Of a DNA stretch of 64,000 nt, positions 52,556 to 61,654 are shown piece after piece. The notes under the pieces were generated by a model that did no database searches, was not told where the DNA came from, and saw only the letters and a list, made by a program, of their open reading frames with translations. The position numbers and the translations under genes are program-made. Origin of the DNA: Kiritimatiellia bacterium (GTDB taxonomy: Bacteria; Verrucomicrobiota; Kiritimatiellia; PWTM01); assembly GCA_026417735.1 (NCBI GenBank), contig JAOACR010000021.1:62001-126000 (forward strand). The letters run 5' to 3'. Position 1 is the stretch's first letter. Each line of letters begins with the position of its first letter.

Positions 52556-53185
52556 TCAGTTCAGCGGACGGATGCGGATGTTGCGGAACGCAACGGTCGC
52601 GCCGTGATCCTGGAAGCCAATGTGTCCGCTACGGGCGAAGTCCTTCAACGCTCGCTTGTATTTGTTTTTCGAGCCGTCGGGATTGCGTCCCGCCTCCGTC
52701 CAGCGGTCCACGTCCATATCGATGATCGGTTCGCCGTTCAGTTCCACCTGCAGCCGGCTACCGCGCGCGACGATGCGCAGTCGGTTCCAACCGTCCTTTG
52801 CTGCGTTCCGCGTCGGCGCCTGCAGGTCGTAAATCGCGCCGACGCTGTGCCGGTTCGGGCCGCCGGGCGTGTGGATCTGCACCTCGATACCGGTCTGGAC
52901 CGGATCGCGGGGATTGTCGGTGCGGAAGAACACACCGCTGTTACCCTCGGTGCGGTACTCCAGCTCCAGCTCGAAGTCTCCGAATCGGTCGCGGGTCCAG
53001 ATGTAGCCCGCGCGACCCACGCGCCGCAGTTCGCCGTTCTCGACCACCCAGTTGGTGCTGGGTGCCCCCCCCTCGGAGGACATCCACCCTTCGAGGTTCT
53101 GGCCGTTGAAGAGCGGTCGCCAGTCGTCGGCCACGGCCGCCGTGCAGGTGAGAAACACCGCCCACGCCGCCACCTGTCGATTCAT
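52556..53185 (-). CDS. secreted DUF1080 (3-keto-disaccharide hydrolase-like) protein
   Basis: 209 residues. MNRQVAAWAVFLTCTAAVA is a signal peptide; DWRPLFNGQNLEGW is the family opening, followed by FGDFELELEYRTEGNSGVFF, GIEVQIHTPGG, DGWNRLRIVARGSRLQVELN and GHIGFQDHG. The family includes hydrolases of 3-keto-glycosides and concanavalin-like beta-sandwiches. GGAGGT lies five bases upstream of ATG 53185. With the exported TIM-barrel protein close by, it may take part in oxidative disaccharide use. Confidence 0.93.
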   Translation of the reverse strand: MNRQVAAWAVFLTCTAAVADDWRPLFNGQNLEGWMSSEGGAPSTNWVVENGELRRVGRAGYIWTRDRFGDFELELEYRTEGNSGVFFRTDNPRDPVQTGIEVQIHTPGGPNRHSVGAIYDLQAPTRNAAKDGWNRLRIVARGSRLQVELNGEPIIDMDVDRWTEAGRNPDGSKNKYKRALKDFARSGHIGFQDHGATVAFRNIRIRPLN

Positions 53186-53476
53186 CGGGTACCTCCATCA
53201 GTTTTCGTCAATGACAGCGTGGCGAAGAGTGATGCAAAACGCAAGGCTCTCCGTGCTCGGGCGGAGCATGCGGAGCGGGTTGCGGGAGGGACACGCTTGC
53301 CTGCCACCAGGATCAGACGCTGGCTCGGGGGATCGCGAGACCGGCGACGGCGAAGAGGGATGTCCAAGGGTTGGAGGTGAGAGGGTCTGGGCCGTCCTTC
53401 CGTTGGAGGCGACACGAGACGAGCCGACCAGCCACCAGTTGCAGGTGCGGCGAGCGGCACGGTATAAGGCACGGTG
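53186..53476. other. divergent intergenic region before the ABC importer operon
   Basis: About 290 bases without a protein-like frame, between the DUF1080 start and the start-region duplication described next. It should hold promoters for both directions; I could not fix their boxes. Confidence 0.4.
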
Positions 53477-53548
53477 GTGAACGGGTTGCGTGGTGGGCAG
53501 CAGGACCGCCGGGACATAGCCGCAGAGGCTGTTCGTGCGGTGACGTGA
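53477..53548 (+). CDS. possible 23-residue upstream ORF made by duplication of the next gene's start
   Basis: GTG 53477 opens 23 codons beginning MNGLRGGQQDRR and stops at TGA 53546-53548, overlapping the GTG 53545 of the binding-protein gene by four bases (GTGA). Its first 12 codons copy the start of that gene (MNGLRGEQQDRR) with one change. It may be a fortuitous by-product of a tandem duplication, or a leader that couples translation; no clear ribosome site is seen (only AAGG ten bases upstream). Confidence 0.3.
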   Translation: MNGLRGGQQDRRDIAAEAVRAVT

Positions 53549-53580
53549 ACGGGTTGCGTGGTGAGCAGCAGGACCGCCGG
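53477..53580 (+). repeat. two direct copies of a 36-base unit, 68 bases apart
   Basis: Copy 1 (53477-53512) and copy 2 (53545-53580) both begin GTGAACGGGTTGCGTGGTG and end GCAGCAGGACCGCCGG; only base 20 differs (G versus A). Each copy begins with a candidate GTG start codon. The 68-base period shifts the frame, so only copy 2 leads into the binding-protein gene. Confidence 0.85.
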
Positions 53581-55782
53581 CGCTGGGCTGGCATCGCGGC
53601 GGGGGCGGTGGTGATTGCGGCGACCGGTCTGGTGCTCAGCCGCTGCGACAACTCGCCCCATCCGCCAGAGGAGGAGGGGACGGCGACGCTCTACTTCGCG
53701 GTGGGCGCTCCGTTCAATAAACTGGATCCGGCCACGTCATATTACTCCCACGAGGCCGAGGTGGTGGACAACGTTTACGAGCCCCCCTTTGAGTACCATC
53801 ACCTGCGTCGGCCTTACCAGCTGCAGCCGCTGGCGGCGGCGGAGATGCCGTCGCCGGTGTTTCGTGCTGCGGACGGTCGCGTGTTGGAGGGGGACCCGCC
53901 GCCGGAGGATGTGGCGCGCGTCGAGTACACGATTCGAATCCGGCCCGGCATGTTTTATGCGGACCACCCCTGTTTTGCGACGAACGCGGCGGGAGAGCCC
54001 ATGTATCGCGGCGTCAGGGCGCGCGACGTCCGGCGCTGGCGAACCCCCTGCGACTTTCCCGTCCTGGGCACCCGGGAGGTGGTGGCCGCCGACTATGTGC
54101 GGGGCTTGCGACGGCTCGCCGACCCCCGGCTACCGTGCCCCGTCTACGCAACGTTCAAACGCGCAATTCTCGGCTTCGGAGAGTACAGCGATGCGCTTGC
54201 CCGTGAGCTGGCTGCGGAGCGGGCGCGGCGAGCGGCGGAGGGTGCTGGCGAGGACGAGGACCGCCGTCCGATCGTGCTGGACTATCTCGCAACACCGTGC
54301 GCCGGCATTGAAGTGATTGACCGGTACACGTTCCGCCTCGTGCTCGCCCGCAAATATCCTCAGATTCTGTACTGGCTCGCGATGCACTTTGCCGCACCGA
54401 TTCCGGAGGAGGCGCTGCGCTTTTATGCGGAGCCCGCGATCGCCGCCCGTCAGATGGATTTGAACCGGTGGCCGGTTGGTAGCGGTCCGTTTTTTGTGCG
54501 GCACTGTGACCCCGACCGCCGCATTGTGCTGCAGCGGAACCCGAGATATCGGGGAGGGGTCTACCCTTCGGACGGTGCACCCGGTGATCGTGAAGCGGGA
54601 CTGCTCGACGATGCGGGCCGGCCGATTCCGTTTTTGGACCGTGTCGCGATTGTGGTGGAACGGGAGTCGATTCCGGCGTGGAACAAGTTTCTGCAGGGGT
54701 ATTACGACTACACCTATGTGACGCCGGAGGTCTTCGAGCAGACGATTCAAATGTCAGGCTCGGGCGAGGCGATCCTGTCGGACCGCATGCGGGCTCGTGG
54801 AATCCGACTGCATTCGTCGGTCGCGGCGGCGATCTACTGGGTGGGATTCAACATGGCGGACCCGGTCATCGGCGGGCTGAACGAGCGCGCGGCGGCGCTG
54901 CGGCGCGCGATCTCGACGGCGCTAGACTACAACGAGTATCTCGACATCTTTTTCAACGGTCAGGGGCGGTCGGCGCAAGGGCCGATACCGCCGGGCATTT
55001 TCGGCGCGCTGGAGGGGGAGGCCGGCGTAAACCGTTGGACGGACCGGTGGGATCCGGTCGGGCGACGGCCGGTGAGGCGGCCGATTGAGGAGGCACGGCA
55101 GTGGATGGCACAAGCGGGCTGGCCCGACGGCCGGGGGCCGGACGGCCGTCCGTTGGTGCTCCATTTGGATCACGCGCTGGCGGGGGAACCGTCGTTCGTG
55201 GCGGTGTTCGAATGGATGCGGGGGCGGCTGCGGCAGCTCGGGGTTGAGCTGCGCGAACGGGGGACGGATCTGTCGCGGTATCGCGACAAGCTCGAGCGCG
55301 GTCACTTCCAGCTCTTCCGGCAGGGGTGGTTCGCCGACTATCCGGATCCCGAAAATTTTCTATTTCTGTTCTACGGGCCGAATGCGAAACTGCGTTCCGG
55401 TGGTGCGAATATCTGCAATTACGAAAATCCCGAATATGACCGACTGTTCGAGCGGATGGAGGGAATGCGGGACGGGCCGGAGCGCGCGGCGATGGTCTCG
55501 AACATGGTGGAGATTCTGCGCCGGGATGCGCCGATGTGCTGGGGGTTTCACCCGACGTTTTATGTGCTGAGCCATTCGTGGCACCGCAACGGGAAGCCTC
55601 GGGAGATGACACACAACACGCTGAAATATCAACGGGTGGACGCCGCGGAGCGTGCCCGGCGGCGGCGAGAATGGAACCGGCCGGTGGTCGCACCGGTGCT
55701 CGCGTTGGAGGCGGCCGCGCTGGCGATCGCGGCGATGTTGATCCGACGGCGGCCTCCCGGAGCGGAGACGGCAGGATGCTGA
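53545..55782 (+). CDS. oligopeptide ABC transporter substrate-binding protein (SBP family 5), membrane-anchored at both ends
   Basis: 745 residues, long for the family (about 540). A helix at 14-33 (GIAAGAVVIAATGLVLS) is followed by Arg-Cys rather than a proper lipobox, so it is likely an uncleaved anchor. The SBP_bac_5 fold runs from LYFAVGAPFNKLDPATSYYS through TPCAGIEVIDRYTFRLVL, YWLAMHFAAPIPEEAL, WPVGSGPFFVRHCDPDRRIV and YYDYTYVTPEVFEQ to FRQGWFADYPDPENFLFLFY. The C-terminus carries a second helix (VAPVLALEAAALAIAAMLI) ending in RRR, which is unusual. It heads an importer operon; its stop overlaps the first permease by seven bases. Confidence 0.85.
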   Translation: MNGLRGEQQDRRRWAGIAAGAVVIAATGLVLSRCDNSPHPPEEEGTATLYFAVGAPFNKLDPATSYYSHEAEVVDNVYEPPFEYHHLRRPYQLQPLAAAEMPSPVFRAADGRVLEGDPPPEDVARVEYTIRIRPGMFYADHPCFATNAAGEPMYRGVRARDVRRWRTPCDFPVLGTREVVAADYVRGLRRLADPRLPCPVYATFKRAILGFGEYSDALARELAAERARRAAEGAGEDEDRRPIVLDYLATPCAGIEVIDRYTFRLVLARKYPQILYWLAMHFAAPIPEEALRFYAEPAIAARQMDLNRWPVGSGPFFVRHCDPDRRIVLQRNPRYRGGVYPSDGAPGDREAGLLDDAGRPIPFLDRVAIVVERESIPAWNKFLQGYYDYTYVTPEVFEQTIQMSGSGEAILSDRMRARGIRLHSSVAAAIYWVGFNMADPVIGGLNERAAALRRAISTALDYNEYLDIFFNGQGRSAQGPIPPGIFGALEGEAGVNRWTDRWDPVGRRPVRRPIEEARQWMAQAGWPDGRGPDGRPLVLHLDHALAGEPSFVAVFEWMRGRLRQLGVELRERGTDLSRYRDKLERGHFQLFRQGWFADYPDPENFLFLFYGPNAKLRSGGANICNYENPEYDRLFERMEGMRDGPERAAMVSNMVEILRRDAPMCWGFHPTFYVLSHSWHRNGKPREMTHNTLKYQRVDAAERARRRREWNRPVVAPVLALEAAALAIAAMLIRRRPPGAETAGC

Positions 55783-56756
55783 GATACCTCGTGCGACGGT
55801 TCGCGTACGCGGTGCCGATCTTGATCGGCGTGAACCTGCTTACGTTTGCGTTATTTTTCGGCGTGCATTCCCCCGACAGCATCGCCCGCACGATTCTGGG
55901 CGACAAGCAGGTGGACGCGGAGATGATCGCACGGTGGAAACGCGAGCGCGGCTACGACCTGCCCAGGTTCTGGAATTCCGCCGAGCGGGGGATCCGGCGG
56001 ATCAGCCGGACGATTTTCTGGCAGACGAGCGTCCCGCTGTTGCGGCTCCAGCTCGGACGTTCAGACATTGACCGCCACTCGATCGGCGAGGCGGTGCTGG
56101 CGCGTATGAGCCCCTCGCTGGCGATTACGCTCCCGATGTTCCTGATCTCGCTGGTGGTGACCATCGCTGTGGCGATGCTGGCCGCGTTTCATCGCGGGAC
56201 CGCCTTCGACGCGGTGGTGCTGGTCGGATGCGTGGTGCTGATGTCGGTGTCGACGTTGTTCTACATCATCGGAGGCCAGTTTTTGTTCGCGCGCGTACTG
56301 AAGTGGTTTCCATTTTCCGGTTACGTGGCCGGTCCGGGGGCGTTGAGGTTTTTGTGGATGCCGGTGCTGATCGGGGTGCTGGCGGGGCTCGGCGGCCAGA
56401 TTCGGTTTGACCGCACCGTGTTCCTGGAGGAGATCCACCGGGACTACATTCGCACAGCACGGGCGAAGGGGTTGGGAGAGGGGGCAGTGCTGTTCCGGCA
56501 CGCGCTGAAGAATGCGATGATTCCGATTCTCACATCCGTGGTGGTGACGATTCCGTTTCTCATCATGGGCAACCTGCTGCTGGAAAACTTCTTCGGCATC
56601 CCCGGCCTCGGCAGCTACGTGATGGACGCGATCCAGCGCCAGGATTTCGCGGTGGTGCGGGCGATGGTGTACGTGGGGTCGCTGCTGTACATCGCGGGGC
56701 TGTTGATGGTGGACATCGCCTACGTGCTGGTGGATCCGCGGGTTCGGCTGAGCTGA
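55776..56756 (+). CDS. oligopeptide ABC transporter permease (DppB/OppB-like)
   Basis: 326 residues from ATG 55776. LRYLVRRFAYAVPILIGVNL is the usual OppB start, followed by a periplasmic loop, six helices, and the ATPase-contacting EAA loop YIRTARAKGLGEGAVLFRHA. LENFFGIPGLGSYVMDAIQR is the conserved C-terminal block. It pairs with the second permease to form the channel. It overlaps the binding-protein gene by seven bases. Confidence 0.92.
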   Translation: MLRYLVRRFAYAVPILIGVNLLTFALFFGVHSPDSIARTILGDKQVDAEMIARWKRERGYDLPRFWNSAERGIRRISRTIFWQTSVPLLRLQLGRSDIDRHSIGEAVLARMSPSLAITLPMFLISLVVTIAVAMLAAFHRGTAFDAVVLVGCVVLMSVSTLFYIIGGQFLFARVLKWFPFSGYVAGPGALRFLWMPVLIGVLAGLGGQIRFDRTVFLEEIHRDYIRTARAKGLGEGAVLFRHALKNAMIPILTSVVVTIPFLIMGNLLLENFFGIPGLGSYVMDAIQRQDFAVVRAMVYVGSLLYIAGLLMVDIAYVLVDPRVRLS

Positions 56757-56769
56757 GCCGGAGGCGGCG

Positions 56770-57879
56770 GTGGTCTATTGGTTCGATAATCTGGTGGTTG
56801 CCGCGCTCGTGCTGGGGGGCGTGGCGGCGGGTCGCGCGGTGCGTCGGTCTCCGCAGTGGCGACAGGCGATCGCGGAGGTCGCCCGGCGACGCGCTGCGCG
56901 CATTTCTGCGCGGATTGTGGCGGTGTACGCGTTGATTGCGCTGCTTGATAGCGTGGGATGGCATCCGCCGGCCCGAGATGCGTCCGGCGCGGTGCTGCGC
57001 GATGCGGCCGGGCGCACGGTACGGGATGCGCGGGGGCTGACGCTGCTGGATGTGCTGCTCACGCCCTGGCGCACCGCGCGCGAGAAGACATACTCTGCGC
57101 CATTCGCAACGCGGCAGTTCACGGCGGAGTTTGTGCGCGGCGTGGACGGCGCACTGGTGCGAACGCACCCTCCGCTGCGGTACCCGCGCAGGCACCCCCT
57201 GGGCACGGACCGGATCGGCGAGGACGTGTTTTACCAGGCGCTGAAGGGCGTGCGCACTGGCATGCTGCTGGGGGTGTTCACCACCCTGATTGTGGTGCCG
57301 TTCGCGCTGCTCTTCGGCCTGCTGGCCGGCTATTACGGGGGGTGGGTGGACGATGTGGTGCAGTACGTCTACACGGTGCTGGCCTCGATCCCTGCGGTGC
57401 TGTTGGTGATGGCGTTCATGGTGCTGTTCGGTCGCGGGCTTACGCAGTTGTGCGTGATTCTCGGGGTGACCACCTGGACGGGGCTCTGCCGGGTGCTGCG
57501 CGGCGAAACGATGAAACTCCGCGAGAGCGATTTTGTCGCCGCGGCGCGGGCGATGTCGGCCTCGTCCGCCAGAATCCTGTGGCGCCACATCGTGCCCAAC
57601 GTGATGCATCTGGTTCTGATCACGACGGTACTCGGCTTTTCGGGACGGGTGCTCTCCGAGGCGGCGCTCACGTACATGGGGATCGGTGTGGGGGTGGACA
57701 CCTACTCGTGGGGCCGAATGATCAACGACGCTCGGCTCGAACTGGCGCGGGATCCGGTGATCTGGTGGAAGCTGGCGGCCGCGTTTGCGGCGATGGTGGG
57801 CCTGGTGCTGCCAGCGAACGTGTTGGGGGACGCGCTGCGCGACGCGCTGGATCCCCGGCTGCGGAGCGAACCGGTGTGA
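56770..57879 (+). CDS. oligopeptide ABC transporter permease (DppC/OppC-like)
   Basis: 369 residues from GTG 56770 (GGAGG upstream). An extra N-terminal helix (LVVAALVLGGVAAG) precedes the usual first helix near residue 50, and a long periplasmic segment (60-150) follows. HPLGTDRIGEDVFYQALKGV, LLAGYYGGWVDDVVQYVYTV and the EAA loop FVAAARAMSASSARILWRHI with PNVMHLVLITT are DppC signatures. ALTYMGIGVGVDTYSWGRMI lies near the C-terminus. The stop TGA overlaps the ATPase start (GTGA). Confidence 0.9.
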   Translation: MVYWFDNLVVAALVLGGVAAGRAVRRSPQWRQAIAEVARRRAARISARIVAVYALIALLDSVGWHPPARDASGAVLRDAAGRTVRDARGLTLLDVLLTPWRTAREKTYSAPFATRQFTAEFVRGVDGALVRTHPPLRYPRRHPLGTDRIGEDVFYQALKGVRTGMLLGVFTTLIVVPFALLFGLLAGYYGGWVDDVVQYVYTVLASIPAVLLVMAFMVLFGRGLTQLCVILGVTTWTGLCRVLRGETMKLRESDFVAAARAMSASSARILWRHIVPNVMHLVLITTVLGFSGRVLSEAALTYMGIGVGVDTYSWGRMINDARLELARDPVIWWKLAAAFAAMVGLVLPANVLGDALRDALDPRLRSEPV

Positions 57880-59963
57880 CCGAGGTGCTTCGATCCGCCG
57901 ACGAGCGCGAGCAGATGGACGCGGCGGCGCCGGTCCTGGAGGTCGAGGATCTCGGCATCGAGTTTGCGAGCGAGCGGGGGCGCGTGCCGGTGGTCGATGG
58001 CGTGTCGTTCGGGGTCGGCCGGGGCAAGGTGCTGGCGCTCGTCGGGGAGTCGGGCTGTGGCAAATCGTTGACCGCGCTTTCGCTGCTGGGATTGCTGCCG
58101 CCGGGTGCGCGGATCTCCACTGGCGCCATCCGGTTTGAGGGGCAGGACCTCGCGCGGGCGGCACCGAGGGAACTGCGCGCGATCCGCGGCAATCGCATTG
58201 CGATGGTGTTCCAGGAGCCGATGACTGCCCTGAATCCGGTGCTGACGATCGGTGCACAGGTCGCCGAAGCGTTGCGGCTGCATCGCGGCCTTCCGCGTTC
58301 TGCCGCATGGCGCCGGGCGGCGGAGCTGCTGGCCGGCGTCGGGCTTCCGGACGCGGAACGTCGCTGCGTCGAATACCCTCATCAGCTTTCGGGCGGGCAG
58401 CGGCAACGCGTGATGATCGCGATGGCGATCGCGTGCGATCCGGTGCTGTTGATCGCGGACGAGCCGACCACGGCGCTCGATGTGACGGTTCAGGCGCAGG
58501 TGTTCGAACTGCTGCGGGAGGTCACGGTCCGGCGAGGGCGGGCGTTGCTGCTGATTACGCATGATTTGGGTGTGGTGTATGAGAACGCCGATCGGGTCGC
58601 GGTGATGTACGCGGGGCGAATTGTGGAGGAAGCGGAACGTGAAGCGCTGTTCAGCCGGCCGGCGCATCCCTACACGCAAATGCTGCTGCGCGCGGTGCCG
58701 GCCCGGGCTGCGCCCGGCGAGCGTCTTGCCGTGATCCCAGGTCAGGTTCCGCCGGTGGCGCGGTGGGCGGAAGGATGCCGGTTTGCGGACCGCTGCCCGC
58801 TGGCAATCGCGGAATGCCGCGCCCGCCGGCCCCCGTGGCGTGTGCTGAACGATGCCCACCGGGTGGCGTGCATCCGGGCTCCCTGCCGGGTGGGTGAGGC
58901 CCGAAACGGAGCTGGCGTACGTCGAAGTGCTTCGACCGCAGCGGAGCGTTTGCGCATCGAGCGCCTTTGCGTGCATTTTCCGTTGCGGCGCCGCATTGGG
59001 GGGCGGCGGTTGGTGGTGCGGGCGGTGGATGGCGTGGACCTCATCGTGCGCGCCGGCGAGACGCTTGCACTGGTAGGGGAATCGGGTTGCGGGAAGACGA
59101 CGGTCGGGCGCGCAGTGGTCGGGCTGGCACCGGTCACTGCCGGCGAGATCCGGTTGGACGGGGAGCGCATGCTGGGCCAGCCGTTCCATGTGCTGAAGCC
59201 GTTGCGGCGGCGCGTTCAGATGGTGTTTCAGGACCCCGCCTCAAGTCTGGATCCCCGAATGCCGGTGGGACAGGCGATCCTCGAGGGGATGGAGATCCAC
59301 CGGATCGGCCGGGATGACGCAGAGCGGCGCGAACGGGTAGCCGCGCTGCTCGAACGGGTTGGTCTGCCGGCCGCGGCGGCGAGCCGCTATCCGCACCAGT
59401 TCTCCGGTGGTCAGCGTCAGCGCATCGGCCTCGCACGCGCGCTTGCGGTGGAGCCCGAGGTGATCATCTGCGATGAAGCGACCTCCTCGCTCGACGTGAG
59501 TGTACAGGCGCAGATGTTGAACCTGTTGCGCGACCTGCAAGCCGAGCGAGGCCTTTCGTATCTGTTCATCACGCACGACCTCGCTGTGGTGCGGCATTTG
59601 GCCGATCGTGTCGCAGTCATGTACCTCGGTGAGATCGTCGAGACGGGCCCGGCCACAGAGGTGTTGGAGGCGCCGCTGCATCCCTACACCGTTGCGCTAG
59701 TCGCCGCGGTGCCGCGCATTGGGGCGGACGGGCGGCGCCGCATTGTGCTGGCGGGGGATGTGCCCTCCCCCATCGCACCACCCCCCGGCTGCCGGTTTCA
59801 CCCTCGGTGCCCCCACGCAATGGCGCACTGCCGCCTGAAACCGCCGCCGTGGTTCGGTGCCAGCGGCGATCGGAGGGCGCGCTGCTGGCTCCTCGAAGCG
59901 TCTACATCTCGGCCGCCGGACGAGCCCCCGGCCGGGAACGTCACCGTTCAGGCCGCGCAATAA
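57876..59963 (+). CDS. fused double ATPase of oligopeptide ABC importer (DppD-DppF in one chain)
   Basis: 695 residues from GTG 57876; ATG 57915 is an alternative. Two full ABC modules follow each other. Module 1: [54 protein letters not shown] and the C-terminal [15 protein letters not shown] Cys cluster. Module 2: [53 protein letters not shown] and [15 protein letters not shown]. Each module ends with the oligopeptide-transporter C-terminal Cys motif. The pair is normally encoded by two genes (dppD, dppF), here joined with a linker near residues 335-350. Confidence 0.95.
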   Translation: MTEVLRSADEREQMDAAAPVLEVEDLGIEFASERGRVPVVDGVSFGVGRGKVLALVGESGCGKSLTALSLLGLLPPGARISTGAIRFEGQDLARAAPRELRAIRGNRIAMVFQEPMTALNPVLTIGAQVAEALRLHRGLPRSAAWRRAAELLAGVGLPDAERRCVEYPHQLSGGQRQRVMIAMAIACDPVLLIADEPTTALDVTVQAQVFELLREVTVRRGRALLLITHDLGVVYENADRVAVMYAGRIVEEAEREALFSRPAHPYTQMLLRAVPARAAPGERLAVIPGQVPPVARWAEGCRFADRCPLAIAECRARRPPWRVLNDAHRVACIRAPCRVGEARNGAGVRRSASTAAERLRIERLCVHFPLRRRIGGRRLVVRAVDGVDLIVRAGETLALVGESGCGKTTVGRAVVGLAPVTAGEIRLDGERMLGQPFHVLKPLRRRVQMVFQDPASSLDPRMPVGQAILEGMEIHRIGRDDAERRERVAALLERVGLPAAAASRYPHQFSGGQRQRIGLARALAVEPEVIICDEATSSLDVSVQAQMLNLLRDLQAERGLSYLFITHDLAVVRHLADRVAVMYLGEIVETGPATEVLEAPLHPYTVALVAAVPRIGADGRRRIVLAGDVPSPIAPPPGCRFHPRCPHAMAHCRLKPPPWFGASGDRRARCWLLEASTSRPPDEPPAGNVTVQAAQ

Positions 59964-60053
59964 GCTGCGAAACGGACCGTCCCGGCGCAACCACGGCGCT
60001 CAGTCGTTCACGCCAGGAAACGAAACCAGGGGGGCAGCCGGCCGACCGTACCA

Positions 60054-61601
60054 CTAGCGGCGAAGCGTCGGCGGTGTCCGGTCTTCCACAAACCCCTCGT
60101 TGTCTCGAAGGACCGCATTCGCCTGGTTCATCAGCTTCGCGCCGCCTTTCGCAGTGCAACGGTTGCGTTCGACCACGACCTCCGACGCCGGCTCGCCGCC
60201 CACCTGAATCGGTCCGCTGGTCACGTTCTCCGCGATTCGCACCCGGCGGATCGGATGGCGGGACTTGTTCCGGTCGGCAACGACCATGATGTTTGGCACC
60301 TGGTTACGTTCCACCACCAGGCCGTCAATTCCGCCGGTCTTGTAGATCGAGATGTAGGTGTTGCCGCGGTTCCCGATCAGCGCGCTATCCAGCACGGTCG
60401 AGTTGCAGTGGTCTTCGTGCATGAGACCTTCGCCGTCGTTGATGAGATACTTGCGGTCATACGCCCAGTTTCGGTGCACTTCGTAGTCGTTATCCTCAAC
60501 CCGCCATCGCCAGCCGCGCATTTCCACCGCGCGGTTGTCGTTCGTTGAAGCGCCGGTGGTGGTTTGCCGGCCGGTGGTGGTGGGCCGCCACACGTCTCGG
60601 GCGAAGCGGATCACGTTGCCGCGGCACATCACGCCATCGCCGGCGAAGCCGACGCCCATCCGGCCGCTCAGCCAGATGTAGTTGTCCGCAATCACAAGGC
60701 CACGTCGGAAACCGTGCGGATGAGTCTGCGGTGTGCCGTCGGGTCCCTCGGCGCCCGCCCCGCCCAGCGAGAAATGGTTCACGTAGATGCCAGGACGGTT
60801 GTCGTAGTCAAAGATAACTCCGTCCACCTCGATGGTTTCGTTCTTGTGCCGCAGCCGATATCCGTTCATCGTGAAGTGCGCGTCGCTGGGAGGCAGGCGG
60901 TTGTTAGCGACGAGGACATCACCGGCGGCTTCGATCTCGATCGCGGCGGCGTGGCGGGCAGTGAAGCGCTGCCAGCCATGCTGGCCGATCGTCCGATCGG
61001 GGACCTCAGGATCGGCTGCGGCGGCATGCCGCAATATGCAGCCATAGACGAGCCGGCCGGGGCGGCTCCGGTGGCCCTCCGCCTCACGCCAGTGAACGCG
61101 GGCGTGCTCAATGTGGAGATGCACCAGACCGCAGCCGGCGCCATTCTCAGGGTTCGCAAGTTCGATGACTTTGAATGCGGAATCCGTCGGCGCCCCGTCC
61201 CCCGTGGGCTGAAAACGGTACGCTGGAAACTCTAGCCTCGTGGCCAGCCGATAGCTGCCGTCCCGTGCGTCGTTTCGCTCCGGCGGAGCGCCGCGAAGGA
61301 TCACACCGTCCAGCAGCCGGATGGAATCGCGGAATCGGTAGACACCGGCCGGCAAGAACACCACTCCACCGCCGAGTTCGGCGGCTCGCCGCTGCGCGTT
61401 GTTCAGACGTTCGTCGTCGGTAGCGCCCGGCATGTCCGCGAGGTTCACCACTCGGTCCCATGGGAGACGTGCGACCCAGTCCAGCCCATACCGCGCCGCC
61501 GGGTTGTCCGACGGCACAGCCGGGGCACTCGCCTTCACGCGAGGTTGGTAGAGCAGACTCAGCGCAGCAGCGCCCTTCAGAAAACGACGACGGTGCAGCA
61601 T
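60054..61601 (-). CDS. twin-arginine-exported pectate-lyase-like right-handed beta-helix protein
   Basis: 515 residues. HRRRFLKGAAALSLLYQPRV is a twin-arginine signal (RRxFLK). The body starts with RVVNLADMPGATDDERLNNA and AAELGGGVVFLPAGVYRF, typical of pectate-lyase_3 proteins, and continues with right-handed helix rungs such as RRGLVIADNYIWLSGRMGVG, NSTVLDSALIGNRGNTYISI and GLVVERNQVPNIMVVADRN. No lyase catalytic residues can be fixed. It may bind or cleave a polysaccharide. GGGGTGAG precedes the ATG. It is 53 bases downstream of the PEP-CTERM gene's stop on the same strand in map order; transcription runs from the PEP-CTERM side outward to lower coordinates, so the two may share an operon. 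Confidence 0.82.
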   Translation of the reverse strand: MLHRRRFLKGAAALSLLYQPRVKASAPAVPSDNPAARYGLDWVARLPWDRVVNLADMPGATDDERLNNAQRRAAELGGGVVFLPAGVYRFRDSIRLLDGVILRGAPPERNDARDGSYRLATRLEFPAYRFQPTGDGAPTDSAFKVIELANPENGAGCGLVHLHIEHARVHWREAEGHRSRPGRLVYGCILRHAAAADPEVPDRTIGQHGWQRFTARHAAAIEIEAAGDVLVANNRLPPSDAHFTMNGYRLRHKNETIEVDGVIFDYDNRPGIYVNHFSLGGAGAEGPDGTPQTHPHGFRRGLVIADNYIWLSGRMGVGFAGDGVMCRGNVIRFARDVWRPTTTGRQTTTGASTNDNRAVEMRGWRWRVEDNDYEVHRNWAYDRKYLINDGEGLMHEDHCNSTVLDSALIGNRGNTYISIYKTGGIDGLVVERNQVPNIMVVADRNKSRHPIRRVRIAENVTSGPIQVGGEPASEVVVERNRCTAKGGAKLMNQANAVLRDNEGFVEDRTPPTLRR

Positions 61602-61654
61602 CTCTCACCCCTGCCGCGGTGTGCGGCGAACGCAGTTCAACACGCGCGGAGCGC

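Noticed and set aside
53477-53580. 36-base repeats as a CRISPR array
   Set aside because: Only two copies, no further spacers, no cas gene, and the repeat encodes the start of a protein.
56563-59189. Two long minus-strand frames under the ABC permease and ATPase genes
   Set aside because: They mirror conserved ABC genes and show no domain or hydrophobic pattern.
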